Source: Poa pratensis (taxonomy: Eukaryota > Streptophyta > Magnoliopsida > Poales > Poaceae). Taken from it: 64,000 nt of DNA. Both the position numbers and the translations under genes were made by a program. Every line of letters starts with the position of its first letter. The first letter of the stretch is position 1. Location: NCBI GenBank assembly GCA_947311845.1, contig CAMZMU010000063.1, positions 58,106,902-58,170,901 of the forward strand, in the 5' to 3' direction. This document shows, piece by piece, positions 37,216-48,095 of the stretch. Below the pieces are notes generated by a model that searched no databases, was not told the origin of the DNA, and saw only the letters and a list, made by a program, of their open reading frames with translations.

Positions 37216-40200
37216 CTAGTAGTTGTGCACGTGCAACGCACGTCTCCAAAATATATTTTGATTTATAGTCTACTAATTTTTTTATCGCTCAATAAAGTTC
37301 ATGACTAAACTGTCTAAGGGTGTGCGAACAATATACGATCCACACACGTTACATCATTGAAAATCCAGAAAGCTCAAACTAATAATTATTATTGCATAAA
37401 CATTACAATTCAGCACCAGTTCGAAGCGGTAGTTTAAAAACAAATTCAAAGTGACATTCTGCATTATTTATTATTTCATGAAGGTCCATTTCTTTATACG
37501 ATCAATATTTCCTCGTTCCAAGGCAGGAATTTTGTTTATTGCTTCATTGTCTTGTTCTGTAGTGTTAGACAAAATATCCCCGCAAGTATTCCTTAGAATT
37601 TAACATTCATGGATCTCATGACATGTGATTACAAAATTTTGAAGATAGGAACTTTCATGCATTCAATTCGATAATCGTATAAATCTCCATATTATTTTAT
37701 AAAAACTTCAAAATTATCTGAATTTTATTCTTCAATACACGCGAGCTCAATATTCGACAAGGAAACCCACATAAACAAGGGGAATAAGAGCATGTCCACC
37801 CCCGCTGCCACCGTAGGCTAGAACAGCCTGCCACCGCCGCTAGCTACCGGCGCTCCGAGGCCGCACCATCGACCCGCCCTCTCAAATCACGACCTCCGTG
37901 AGTCCGCCGCAGCGTCGGCCATCACTCGAAAACCCCCCACACCAGATGTTTGCCGTCGTCCGCAGCCCCACCCCACCGTTTTTTAATTCCACCCAACCGT
38001 TAAGTTCATTTGTCGCCTCCGCTCGCTTCTATCTCAAAGACGACCTTCTGTTGTGGCTTCTAACGGTCGCGGCGCTGTCTCGGTGGTCGTTGAAGAAGAT
38101 AACAGGGGGAGGGTGGGGAGGTGGAGAAGAGCTTGTGCGTGACTCGAGAGTGACCAGGCAGTTCGACTTGTGACAATAAAAGGAGTAGAGATTTCTTACT
38201 CGCGGGCTCCAATGATCACTCTAGTTAAAATAATAAAAAATTATATTTATAAGTTTCAAAAAATTATGAAAAATATCCCGCGTGTTGTCAATGATAGGTC
38301 CCACAAACGTGCAAAATCTCGGCTTGAAATATTTTACATTATGTTCCATACAAAAATGACGAATGTGTTTTCAAATAAAATTTTGCATGTTTGTGGGATA
38401 CATTATTTGCAACTTACATGATTTTTCAGATTTGTTTGAAACTTAAATTTTTTTAATTTTTTAAAACCAAAGGAGCAGTGGAGCTGGGGAGAAAAAAAAT
38501 GTTTTCCGCAATAAAAGTCTCATATTAGAAAAAGACAGACCACGCTCAGTTTAATCTACTCCCCACTCCTCTCTCTCACCCTCACCGCATTAACGACGCC
38601 ACGACCGCCCCCTTCTACTGCCCCTCTTCCAGCCTCCCACCACCGGCGAGAATACCCTCTCCCTCCCCTGCCTCCCCACAGCCGGCGAGGACATCCTGCT
38701 CCCCATGTCTCTCGGCTACTGGGGCGGGAACCGCACCCCTCCCTTTCCTCCACGCCGCTGGCGCGACGAATGCCCTTCACATACCTCCCCGCCGACAGAG
38801 GCGGAGAAATTTGTCTCCACCGGATCTCCGGCAGCAGCCACCGCGCGCGCCTTGGAGGGATGCGCAGAGGCTCCTGGAGCTGCTGTACGATGACCTTCCC
38901 CACCTTGCGTGCGGCTGGAGGATGCCATCGGCGGCGGCATGGCCCGGATGTCCGAGCACCGAGCTGGAGCGGGCGTCGTTCTGGACAGGGAACTCCGACG
39001 TCGCGCTTTTTCAGCCGGCCAGTGCCTCCCTGTGCATCGTCGAGGTCGAGGCTGACGGATTGGGTGCTGCCAACCCACGGGATATCCGGCAACAAGGAGC
39101 GCCGCACACTTCGTGATCGGTGAGCAATCCGAGATCCCCATTAGGATAGATATATCCGTCTCACTGCCCTTCACTTCCTCTTTGTGGCCAAACTATTGGA
39201 CTGCTTGCTGGGTATGATCAAGGGGCTTCTTGTACTAATGACGACTGATTGGTTGCATATCATGATGTACGTTCTTTAGTCAGCTTTGCACTCAGATTTA
39301 ATAGAGAGCAAAGACATGCTCCATGTTTTAAGCAAAATGATTTTGACCTTGTAAGCACTAATAAAATACTTACAGAAAAGATCACGGATCAAATCTCCAC
39401 ATCAACTAAATAGTGCAGATGACTCTAGTGCTGGCTTTCTATTTGCTAACTGCTTGATCAGGCTGATGCGTTGCACATAGTGTAATTCTTGCATGAACCA
39501 AAACATAGAAGTGCAGCTGATGCTAGAAATGTCATGGTTTGCTATGATAACTGCTAGATCAGGCATGCATGGTAGGATGGATGAGCGAGGGAGGGCCAGT
39601 AATTTTTCTTTGATGTTTCAGTAGTTGATGTTCGCAGCTCACTTCCTCATTGTGACCATATTATTGGAGTGCTTGCTGGGTATGATCAAGATACTACATT
39701 TTATAATGACGACTGAGTAATTTTTCTTTGATGTTTCAGTAGTTGATGTTCGCAGCTCACTTCCTCATTGTGACCATATTATTGGAGTGCTTGCTGGGTA
39801 TGATCAAGATACTACATTTTATAATGACGACTGAATTGTTGCATGTGATGATGTACATTCTTAAGTCAGCTTTGCACTCAGATTTAATTTCTTGCTAAAT
39901 AAATCAGCTGCACGCCTCAGCAAACATTTACTCCCAATAAGCAAGATCTAGCTAGGAGACATTTGGTCTCTTCGAGCAAATAATTGATACATTTTCGTTT
40001 ATATACTCCAGCTTATACTTGGAGTACTTGCTATTACTCCACAAATGTGCTTTTACTCTTGCATTTTGGGTTGTTCTTTGCAAGCAATCAGTTTTGAATA
40101 CAGATGCTACAGCATATAAATACGGACATATGCTTGAACTACATATGTTTTAAATACAGATGCTATAGCAGCAAACAAGCTTTGAATACTGCACTATATA

Positions 40201-41741
40201 TAGACATATGCTTGAACTACATCAGCATGATAAAATGTACTCGAATATATCCAGACAACATTATTCAAATATAAAGAACATATCAAATGCTCTTCTCAAA
40301 CACTACACATGAGTCACTTCACATTTGGTGACCCACATTTGCATTTAATTGAGTTTCTGTTCATAGCAATCAAGTAATTCCCGATGTAAAAGAATCTTAA
40401 TGATATTTGAATTATCACTAAAGCTACTTGTAAACATGAATTTGTGTTCAGAATGTGTCGCATACGTGGTTTCGTTCTGTGAGTATCCTGCGGGGTTTCA
40501 CATAGTAGTGGGTGGACGCCCGGTTTGGTGTATTATGCCCGAATGCAGTATATTTAAACCAAGCTAAATTTACTATTATCAGTATCCAGCAGGCCAAATT
40601 GGTTTATCAGGTTTTGGTGTAAGAAATGAGCTGCCACTGAAGAAAACAACACTTTTTATCAGGTTTTTATAGGCTCTGTCCTAGCTTCCGACCTATATTC
40701 CATAGACAGTTCAAACCCTCACTAAATTATTTTATGTCTTGCTGGCTCATTAAACTATCTGCACACTACTTGATTGAGGAACCCATCACTGTATATAAGA
40801 TGCTGCATGCTTGCACGTAATATGCATTATCAGAGCTAGCTAGCTAGCGAACAAGAGTTGCCCTAAATTCTATAGTTAGTTAACTGTGCTGTTCTAGTCT
40901 TATGAGTTAAGCTTTGTAATCAGTGGCTAATCATGCAGCATTGTTTCAGATTAGGTGAAGGCAGCGGTATCAGTATTCCAGACCAAAAAAAAAGATAAAT
41001 GAGCCTGCACCTGCGTTGTCGAGCAGTTTGTTGGTGATTGGTGACGACGTCGTCGGATGCGCAGTGTGGCGATGGCGCAGGACGGCGACTATGAAGCAAG
41101 ACATTCAGATTAGTTCGAAGAGAATTGCATGCACCTGGGTTGGAGAGGAGTTCGTCGGCGGGGAGGTCTCGTGTGGGCGGCGGCGTATGCACTGCAAGGT
41201 ACGCCTGGATGGCAACGGCAACGATGAACTATCGTGCTCCATCGCCCTTCATCGCGTAGAAGAGAATTGAACAGAATGTGTTGGTGAGGAGCTGGTCAGC
41301 GCAGACGTCTGGTTGGATGCGGACCGCGGCGACGGCGCATGATTGTGGTGGGCGACGGCGCACGCACTGCAGGGTATGCCTGGATGGCAACAACTAAGAG
41401 AGAGCGGGCAAACAATGAAGAGCAAGCGGGCAGATTGATTTGATTGCCGCTAATTTAGCCAATTTCTTCACGTAAAGAGCGGATTGTGCGTTTCCGCTGA
41501 TTCCGCCTTCTTTTTTTTTCCCTGTAGCGTGAGTACGTGGGAGGATCACGGATGGCAGAGTTTTCGTCCGCCCACTCAAATCGCTAAACGTACCCATGGC
41601 GAGGGTTAGTTGTTATCTTGACGGTTAGATCTCAATTAGTGGGCCTAATCGTGAGGCTATAATTGCTCCCAATTGCTCTGTGTACGTTGGACGGGGTGGA
41701 TATAGGGATGAATATGTTTGCTCTTTTATTAGTAGTAGAGA
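37216..41741 (-). mobile_element. Helitron 2 (4.5 kb)
   Basis: The minus-strand 5' end is TCTCTACTACTAATAAAAG (41741 downward). The 3' end is CTAG at 37219-37216, with a hairpin at 37229-37243 (stem ACGTGC/GCACGT). It is inserted between A and T without target duplication. No Rep/helicase was found. GC-rich exon-like blocks at 37790-38160 and 38560-39120 look like captured host sequence; the second has a frame with LLELLYDDLPHLACGW that I cannot assign. The rest is AT-rich with a tandem duplication. Confidence 0.82.
39598..39833. repeat. Perfect 118-bp tandem duplication in Helitron 2
   Basis: The unit beginning agtaatttttctttgatg starts at 39598 and again at 39716, with no difference seen. 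A diverged third copy of its inner part (gcttgctgggtatgatcaag) is at about 39200, followed by the same downstream sequence (tcagctttgcactcagattt), so an older and larger duplication preceded the recent one. Confidence 0.93.
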
Positions 41742-42559
41742 TTCTAACCGGATATCAAAACCATAAGGATTGTTTCCAGCCAAGAGTTTCCATATGACAT
41801 AGGAGCTCTTGGGTGAGGTGGGCCCTCATTCGCCAGGTCTTTGAGTGCCCGTCGTACCACGTGGTTGGTACACTAGGCTGATAGATACTTTACTTTCAGG
41901 ATTGGGCACCTGCGCCCGACTCGGTCTGCCAGTGAATTTTGGCTCTACATCCGGTCGTGCGTGGTATGTTCGCGATTCGTACAAATCAAATGGAAGGCAT
42001 CGCGTACGTTAACCCTCCTTTATTGGGCTGGGCCATTCCATCTTTGAGAAGGGGCCCAATCTCGTATTTGATGGTTGGTGTGGCAATAGGCTTCGCTTCG
42101 TAGACTGTTTTCCCAGCCGTTGCAAAGACTTCGCGAGAACGGTCAGGGGCGCGGATTCGCCAAGCTAGGGCAAACAAAGCCGTCCGGCCCTACCAGATTA
42201 AGAACGCGAAGGCCTCTCCTTCGAAAGAAAAAAAGAGCTATGCTATTGACCGACCCTTTCGTACTTGCTTCGAATCAATAGGCCTATCATTTTTCATGAG
42301 GCGGGTCAAATAGAGAATGAAATGCAAAAATAGGGGGGGGATGGTCGCGCCTTTGATTTTGTTTAAGGGCTGCTCGCCTTACTAAAGTACCAAAGGCTTT
42401 CACGGCTGACACCCCTACCTTAGAATCTAAGCCCTTTGAAGCGCCAGTAGTTGTAGCTGTGGGTAAGGCTTTCGTTCAACTCGCTCCGGGTTCCGATCTA
42501 TATGACCCCCAGACATTACAAAGTACACCTCTTCCGTAGAGGCAAGCTGGTAGTAGTTA
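41742..42559. other. Mitochondrial-like DNA, segment 6, right edge of the insertion
   Basis: No gene was recognised. A minus-strand open frame at 41986-42177 has no known domain. The segment ends abruptly at about 42557, where P450 codons resume (GACGACCAT). No target duplication matching the left edge at 7965 is visible, consistent with end-joining rather than transposition. Confidence 0.5.
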
Positions 42560-42706
42560 GACGACCATGCTGATAAAGCGTCGCTACAGAAGACAGACGA
42601 CGAGCGTGGCTGGCAAGAAGATCAGGAGGAAGACTTCGTGGATGTGCTTCTCAGCCATCAGCACGAGTACAGCCTCACCAGGCAGCACATCAAGGCTATT
42701 TTGACA
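42560..42706 (+). pseudogene. CYP71 P450, exon 1 second part
   Basis: These 49 codons are intact: DDHADK, then GWQEDQEEDFVDVLLSHQ, then YSLTRQHIKAILT. This is the acidic segment and F/G-to-I-helix region normally found straight after the KRWDELLDR of CYP71 proteins, which is where the left piece ends at 7964. It ends at a phase-0 splice donor, ACA|gtaa (42706/42707). Confidence 0.92.
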
Positions 42707-44993
42707 GTAACTAGCAAGGTGGCCCTCGCAAATGCGAGGGCATCATCTTTAGCATATTGAATAGATTTACCAAAACTATGTATGATTTTAGAGATAGTAA
42801 TACTATGAAATTCTTAATTACATGGTTCTATGGAGACAAAATCTGTAATGGTAAGTAAAATACTATGTGTGAAAAATGGTTTGAACCAATTTAATTTGTG
42901 ATCGAATATTTAATGTGATATTTTAAAGATGCCATGTAATTGTTTTTGTAACATAGTAGTGCTATTTTGATCTCTTTTAACTACTTTTTTATGGTTCTAC
43001 ATTCTTCGGTCGTACTCTAATGTATTTCATGTCTTGTCATGCAACTATTTTTAAAACTTTGATTTGTCATCGGTTTACTACATGTTCTCTAATCTGTACT
43101 ACCTCCATTGAATAAAAAAATTCTTTCTAGCTTGTCATGAACACTCCTCGGTAACTATCATCATTATGTCCCAATGCGTTATATGAATTAATTTTTTTAG
43201 ATATATCTAAAATAGCACAAACCAAATAAAAAACTTGATGGACAATGTTATGTACATTAAAATCTTTATGTTTTCAATCGTCTGACAAAAAAGTGTATTT
43301 GATTTTAAATATGGTTACACTCAACAAAAGTTTTAGTTTCGATTTTTGTGTGATCAATAGAGAACCATTCATAAGATATATAACATTCTCAATGATACAA
43401 ATCCTAGGATCAAACAACTCCAAAAAACATTTTAAATTTACCTTTACCATAAAGTCAATAGATACAGATTTTCCATACCAAGGTTGAATAGTTATGTTTT
43501 ATCTCATGATTGTGATGTTTGGATACTCATTCTTCTACATCATCGTTCTCTATTTACCAACTCACTACTTTCCACATCTTGCACGTGATATCTCTTTTTT
43601 TGGGCTGACACCAACTACCCAAGGAGATGAGCTAACATTCATCATTAATTTTTCGCCCCTCGTCATATTTTACCAATGCTTTGTTTGATCAAATTTGCAA
43701 CACTTCACTGATTTTTTAGCCGGGACATTGATTACTATTTTTAAATCAAGTCGAGCATGCATCACTTGTGTAGACTATTTTGTACATGAGTACAAATTGT
43801 TATAGAGACACTTGGTGTAATATTTTTTAGTACTAAATAGTAGTTCATCGAAAAATGCATGTGGACAATATGCGAGTTATTACATTCTACTATTCTTTGA
43901 CATTGTGCAGACTGCCGCGAACCCTATATCATTGGTTGTAGTATCATGCCCACTATTTTACTTGTGTCTTCGGCTCGTCTAAGAGCTAGATTCACGGGAG
44001 GGTGCTTCACTCGATTATGTGCTTCACTATTTTCATCTATTGTCCTCGATTATCTGGTGGCTTCAGGAAAAAAATCAGTTTTTCCTTTCCTTTGTTGTCG
44101 AGTTATGTTTTTTCTTTTCTTTTTGAAACACCAAGTCCAGAATTGTTGCCACACCAGACAAAACAAATATTTGTTACGGGCCAGCTTTACATTACAATTA
44201 TAGTTATATATAAATGTTTTCCGGGAGTCATCATAGGTGCCCCGGAATTGTTGCCAGAACTAACAACACCAAATTCACGTTGGTCATTTTTCTTTTCTTT
44301 TAGAAACCTGTTGGCCGTTGCATATACGTGTGTGCAATGGATTTTTTTTACATCCAAGTTTTTTTTCTTAAAACATGTTGGATCCAAGTTGTGTACGATG
44401 GATTATGCTTTGAATTGTACACAAAAGATACGTCCATTTTTTTCTGAGATTCGGTACACCTAGGGGTATCCGACGTGCCACATTTTTTTTCGATCGTGAT
44501 GCACCTAGGTTTTTTAGTGCTATTAGCCTGGGCTGGGTTACTACCTGCTCAGTTTTTTTTTTTGACACGTACCTGCTCAGGTTTTTGGTATGGAGATGGT
44601 ACGTACATGTTTAGCTCTTTTATTTTTTTCAGATCCACGACTTGGATAGAGGCATATTAAAACGTACCTGATTCGGAAAAAAAACAGAGGACGTACATGC
44701 CTTAAAAAAAACTGAGTACGTACCTGCTCAGTTTTCTTTTCAGATCCACGTCTTGGGGATTAAACGTGTCAAACTGAAATATGTGGTTACGTAACTACAA
44801 ATCTCTTGCCACATCTTAGCCATATATTTTAGATCTAACAACTAAAATTAATTACGATGATGTGGCTTCACGTGGTGGCTCTATTAACTAACTCATTTTG
44901 CTTTTAGTATATAATAGATTACTTCTGCAGCCATCCCGTCTTTTTTGCTCTCTGTTATAAACAGTACTGACACTCTAGATCGAATCCGTGCAG
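42707..44993 (+). other. P450 intron, interrupted by a Helitron
   Basis: The donor is gtaa at 42707-42710. The acceptor is ccgtgcag at 44986-44993, before the GACATATTT codons. Removing Helitron 3 leaves an intron of only about 79 bp. The position matches the conserved intron of A-type plant P450s in front of the I-helix AGTDTS motif. Confidence 0.85.
42711..44918 (-). mobile_element. Helitron 3 (2.2 kb) in the P450 intron
   Basis: The minus-strand 5' end is TCTATTATATACTAAAAG (44918 downward). The 3' end is CTAG at 42714-42711, preceded by a perfect 9-bp-stem hairpin at 42722-42741 (GCCCTCGCA/TGCGAGGGC). Insertion is between A and T. The interior is AT-rich and has no ORF of note. Short acctgctcag phrases recur near 44545-44735. 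It lies four bases after the splice donor. A 27-bp relic of the same 3' end occurs at 57206. Confidence 0.85.
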
Positions 44994-45616
44994 GACATAT
45001 TTGTGGCACAGACACGTCATACGTAGTCCTGGAGTTCGACATGGCTGAGCTCATGCGGAAGCCATACCTCATGACCAAACTCCAGGCTGAGGTTAGGGAC
45101 AAGACACCAAGGGACCAACAAATGGTCAGGGAGGACGACTTGGGCGGCATGGCCTACCTAAAGGCCGTCTTAAAGGAGACTCTCCGGCTACATCCACCGG
45201 CGCCGCTTCTTCTCCCGCACCTCTCGGTGGAGAATTGCGTCATCAATGGCCTTACGATTCCCGCCAAAACTCGCGTCATCATCAATGTTTGGGCTATCGG
45301 TAGAGATACCAGATCGTGGGAGGATGCCGACGAGTTCATGCCTGAAAGGTTTGAAGATGCCGGGGCACCCGACTTCAAGGGGAGAGATTTCCAACTCCTC
45401 CCGTTTGGAGGTGGACGACGGATGTGTCCTGGGATAAACTTCGGGATGGCCACCGTGGAGATCATGCTCGCCAACCTTGTCTACTGCTTTGATTGGGAGC
45501 TACCCGATGGAATGACACGTGAGGACATCGATATGACAGATGTGTTTGAAATGACCATACGGCGAAAGCAGAAGCTACTTCTTGTCCCAAGATCACGGGA
45601 TGTTAGTTGTGTGTAG
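44994..45616 (+). pseudogene. CYP71 P450, exon 2 (frameshifted at start)
   Basis: This is the C-terminal half of the P450, stop TAG at 45614-45616. Key parts in order: I-helix GTDTSYVVLEF, K-helix KETLRLHPP with the ExxR pair, PERF motif MPERFED, and the heme loop LPFGGGRRMCPG with the cysteine ligand. The first codons DIFVA are out of frame with GTDTS: 4 bp are missing at GTGGCACAGAC, best explained by loss of one GGCA from a GGCAGGCA repeat. All later codons are intact. Together with the other two pieces it accounts for a normal ~525-residue enzyme. The gene is dead from at least three independent lesions. Confidence 0.94.
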
Positions 45617-46709
45617 TATTTGTCATAAATTATGTGCATCTGTATTTTGTAAGAATACTTAAGAATGTTATGGCCTTCACCCTCGTATTAGACATTCATT
45701 TCTCCTTCATTCTCATATTAATTTTGTGCCTCGTCTATGGCTCTACTTCACTATGCTAAGCTTTCTTCACACTCCATCCATGGTCCATATCGCGTATGAA
45801 ATCTCTAGACATCACCATGAGTGTGTGTGGATGCGATGACGTGGTTGCTACTGATTCGGGCGTCTAGGGACACCTAGAGGTCGCCTCCCCCTCCTCCACG
45901 CTCTCCCCAAATTTGGTGTCCCGCATTATCGAATCTCTCTCCGTCGGTGTTCCTAGGAACCAAAATGGGATCTATCTTTGAAATGTATTATGCATTCAAA
46001 GGTACGGGAAAAATGACTATGAAACATATCAACATAGGATCTATCTTTGAAGAGCCATAGGCGACTAATACTGTCGTAAACACAAACCGTGATTTAGATG
46101 CTTGGTTCAAAAGATGCTTCCCTTTCAAAAGCGAATCTACGAAATTTGGGGAAAACATAACCCAAACCTACATGCTCCGTCCCACTAAGGCGGTATCCCA
46201 TAACGCGACATGTAGTCCGTGTCATGTGGACAGCAAGACAAAGACACCCTCCTAGGGAGGATGCCCTTTTTCTAGCTGTTTTGGCTTTTTTATCAGTAAA
46301 ACATGGAGAGTGTTTTTTCTTTTCCGTTTTCCTACTTATTTCTACTTTTCCTTCATTCTATTCTATTTAAGTTTTTGTTTTTTATTTTCCAGCGACGGGC
46401 CGACCATTCTCAGGTACGGAGTTCTGAAACTGAACAAAATGAAACCACCTGCAGATCCAGCAGAACTCAATCGAAACCAGGATGAAAACAGAACGAATCG
46501 CCGACCAGCTAGCGAGATTAGCAACTACACATGACATGATAACAGTTCAGCATTTTATTTGCCATACAATCGCGCGAAGTGGCCTGGCTAAACTTTCAGC
46601 GACATCACAGACCAGAGGAATTAACAGATCCTCAGCTATAGCTACTACTGCCCACTCGATCTCCAGCAGGCGTGCTGCGGCGTGCAGTACTCCATTTCTT
46701 ATTTCATCG
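45617..46709. other. P450 3' flank and start of the tandem array
   Basis: No gene was seen in 45617-46400. From about 46400 the sequence matches the unit start seen at 50873, 54991 and 58421 (word gatccagcagaactcaa and the following gatgaactaatcgccgac-like words). A clear poly(A) signal for the P450 was not identified. Confidence 0.5.
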
Positions 46710-46738
46710 TCATATTATCCCGGACATGTCTTCCACAG
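46710..46738 (-). pseudogene. Exon 3 remnant of DUF26 gene A
   Basis: Acceptor tctccag precedes CTGTGGAAGACATGTCC (AVEDMSG). It corresponds to the short last exon of copies B and C, but gene A has a stop in exon 2 before reaching it, so it is probably 3' UTR or unused. Confidence 0.6.
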
Positions 46739-46896
46739 CTGGAGAAAGATGTAAAGATTAATTAGAGACTAAATCTGTAATCGACCAAAGTGATCCGTGC
46801 AAATTCTATTCAACGTATTATTTCGTTGGTGTTTTGGTACTGATCTCCGGTACATACCTGGCGCTGCTGCTGCATTTCTGTTGTTACCGGCCTTCA

Positions 46897-47911
46897 TCAG
46901 CAAACGATCAGCACGCCGGTGATCACGCCGGTCAGCATGCCCTTCAGCACGGCCGCCCAGAAGGTTAGAACGAGTCTATCCTCTACAGACGTTTCATTCG
47001 TGCCGAGAACACACACGCATCACAAGTTAATTACAGAACCGTTCAAAGAAATTTACCGGGCTACATATACAGCGGGTCGAGCACTACTCACTGTTATTCT
47101 CTCCCAAGGGAAGTGGCGGCGGCGGTGCTGATATGTCGAAGTGGAGATGACAGTTGGAGCCCTCGACATAGGCCACGTGTCCTTGCGCGCCTCCGCCCGC
47201 CTCCCAGCTCCTCGCCACCGCTAGCGACGCCTCCCGGAGGCAACGGACACAGTCCGCCGCGCCGCGGTCCCTCGCGCAGTGCGCTAGCACGAGCACCGTG
47301 CGGTCTCCAGCTGTAGCGTTGCCTTTGCTCACCGGAATGGTCGCGTGGGCGATGTCCCACGAGCCGTCCGAGATTCTCGGAGCCAGGGACTGCGCCAGCG
47401 CCACGAGGCTCTGCGCGCTGACGATGTCGGGGCTCGGGACAGTGTCGCCGGAGAAGGACACCGCGCCGAAGTCGTCGTCCGCGCTGACAGAGAAGTTGGC
47501 GACGTCGGCGTACTCCACGGAGCAGCGCTTGTCCAAGAAGCTCGCGTGCCTGCTGGCGACGCCGCATTGCTGGCTCATCTTCTTGCCGGATTCGGACAGG
47601 CAGCGGCGGCACGGTTCGGGCGTGGAGTCGTTGAGGCAGAGGCCGTGAACAAACGCGCGGTCGGAGGCGTTCCTGCCGGCAGTCTGCAGGTAGGCGAAGC
47701 CCGTTGGGGCTGCGGCTGAGGGGAGGGCTCCGAGGAGGGACAGGAGGTTCCCGCGGAACTCACTGCGGCCGTCCACGGTGAGCGTCGGAGGCGGGTAGCA
47801 CTCGATCACGTAGAAGTTGGCTCCGTCCTCAGAGGCGCCGGTGGTCGCCGTCATGATGACTAGCAGGAGAATGGTCAGGCAGCGGGTGGGCGCCATGGGC
47901 GATGCCATCAT
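46897..47911 (-). CDS. DUF26/Gnk2 double-domain membrane protein, copy A
   Basis: Exon 1 (47911-47092) encodes a signal peptide (MMASPMAPTRCLTILLLVIM) and two DUF26 domains. Both cysteine signatures are complete: C-x8-C-x2-C in LCLNDSTPEPCRRC and in HCARDRGAADCVRC. A GT-AG intron (donor gtgagtag, acceptor ctgtag) joins to exon 2 (46982-46897), which gives a short hydrophobic tail AAVLKGMLTGVITGVLIVC and then a stop. The other copies have a longer membrane helix here, so A lost its cytosolic tail and part of the helix. The layout (secreted, two DUF26, one C-terminal helix) is that of plasmodesmata-located proteins; the role at plasmodesmata is inference. An upstream in-frame ATG at 47998 exists, but the signal peptide supports 47911. 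It is the only copy with both motifs and an open frame. Confidence 0.82.
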
Positions 47912-47995
47912 GACAGTGGTGATCACGGGCGGAGGAGGAACTGGGGAGAGTGTGGAGCTACTACCACAGTACCCGGTTATGTATGCGAGAGGGAA

Positions 47996-48095
47996 CACGG
48001 TGTGTGGTTGCAGTGCATCCGATCGATTTTGGCAATGGTTGCAGTGCGTGGTTGCTACGCGTTTTCATTTTGCCATTCCATGCAGCGCGATGAGA
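47996..48095 (-). promoter_or_regulatory. Conserved promoter-proximal block, copy A
   Basis: The block tgtgtggttgcagtgcatcc..gcgtggttgctacgcgtttt..tgccattccatgca recurs upstream of all four DUF26 genes (about 52525-52620, 56695-56790 and 60157-60255) at a similar distance from the ATG. It is better conserved than the surrounding spacer in my reading. No clear TATA box was found. Confidence 0.5.

Noticed and set aside
9841..42559. Mitochondrial protein, rRNA or tRNA genes in the foreign block
   Set aside because: I compared by eye with nad, cox, cob, atp, ccm, mttB, ribosomal protein, rRNA and tRNA patterns and found no convincing match; origin remains inference.
43098..43130. ctacctccattgaataaaaa resembling a Stowaway MITE end
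   Set aside because: No matching opposite end or TA duplication was found.
46303..46534. Phenylalanine-rich small frames before the array
   Set aside because: They reflect a T-rich tract; not conserved in the other units.
47912..47998. Upstream in-frame ATG of DUF26 copy A
   Set aside because: It would add residues in front of a good signal peptide, and the sister copies start at the equivalent of 47908-47911.
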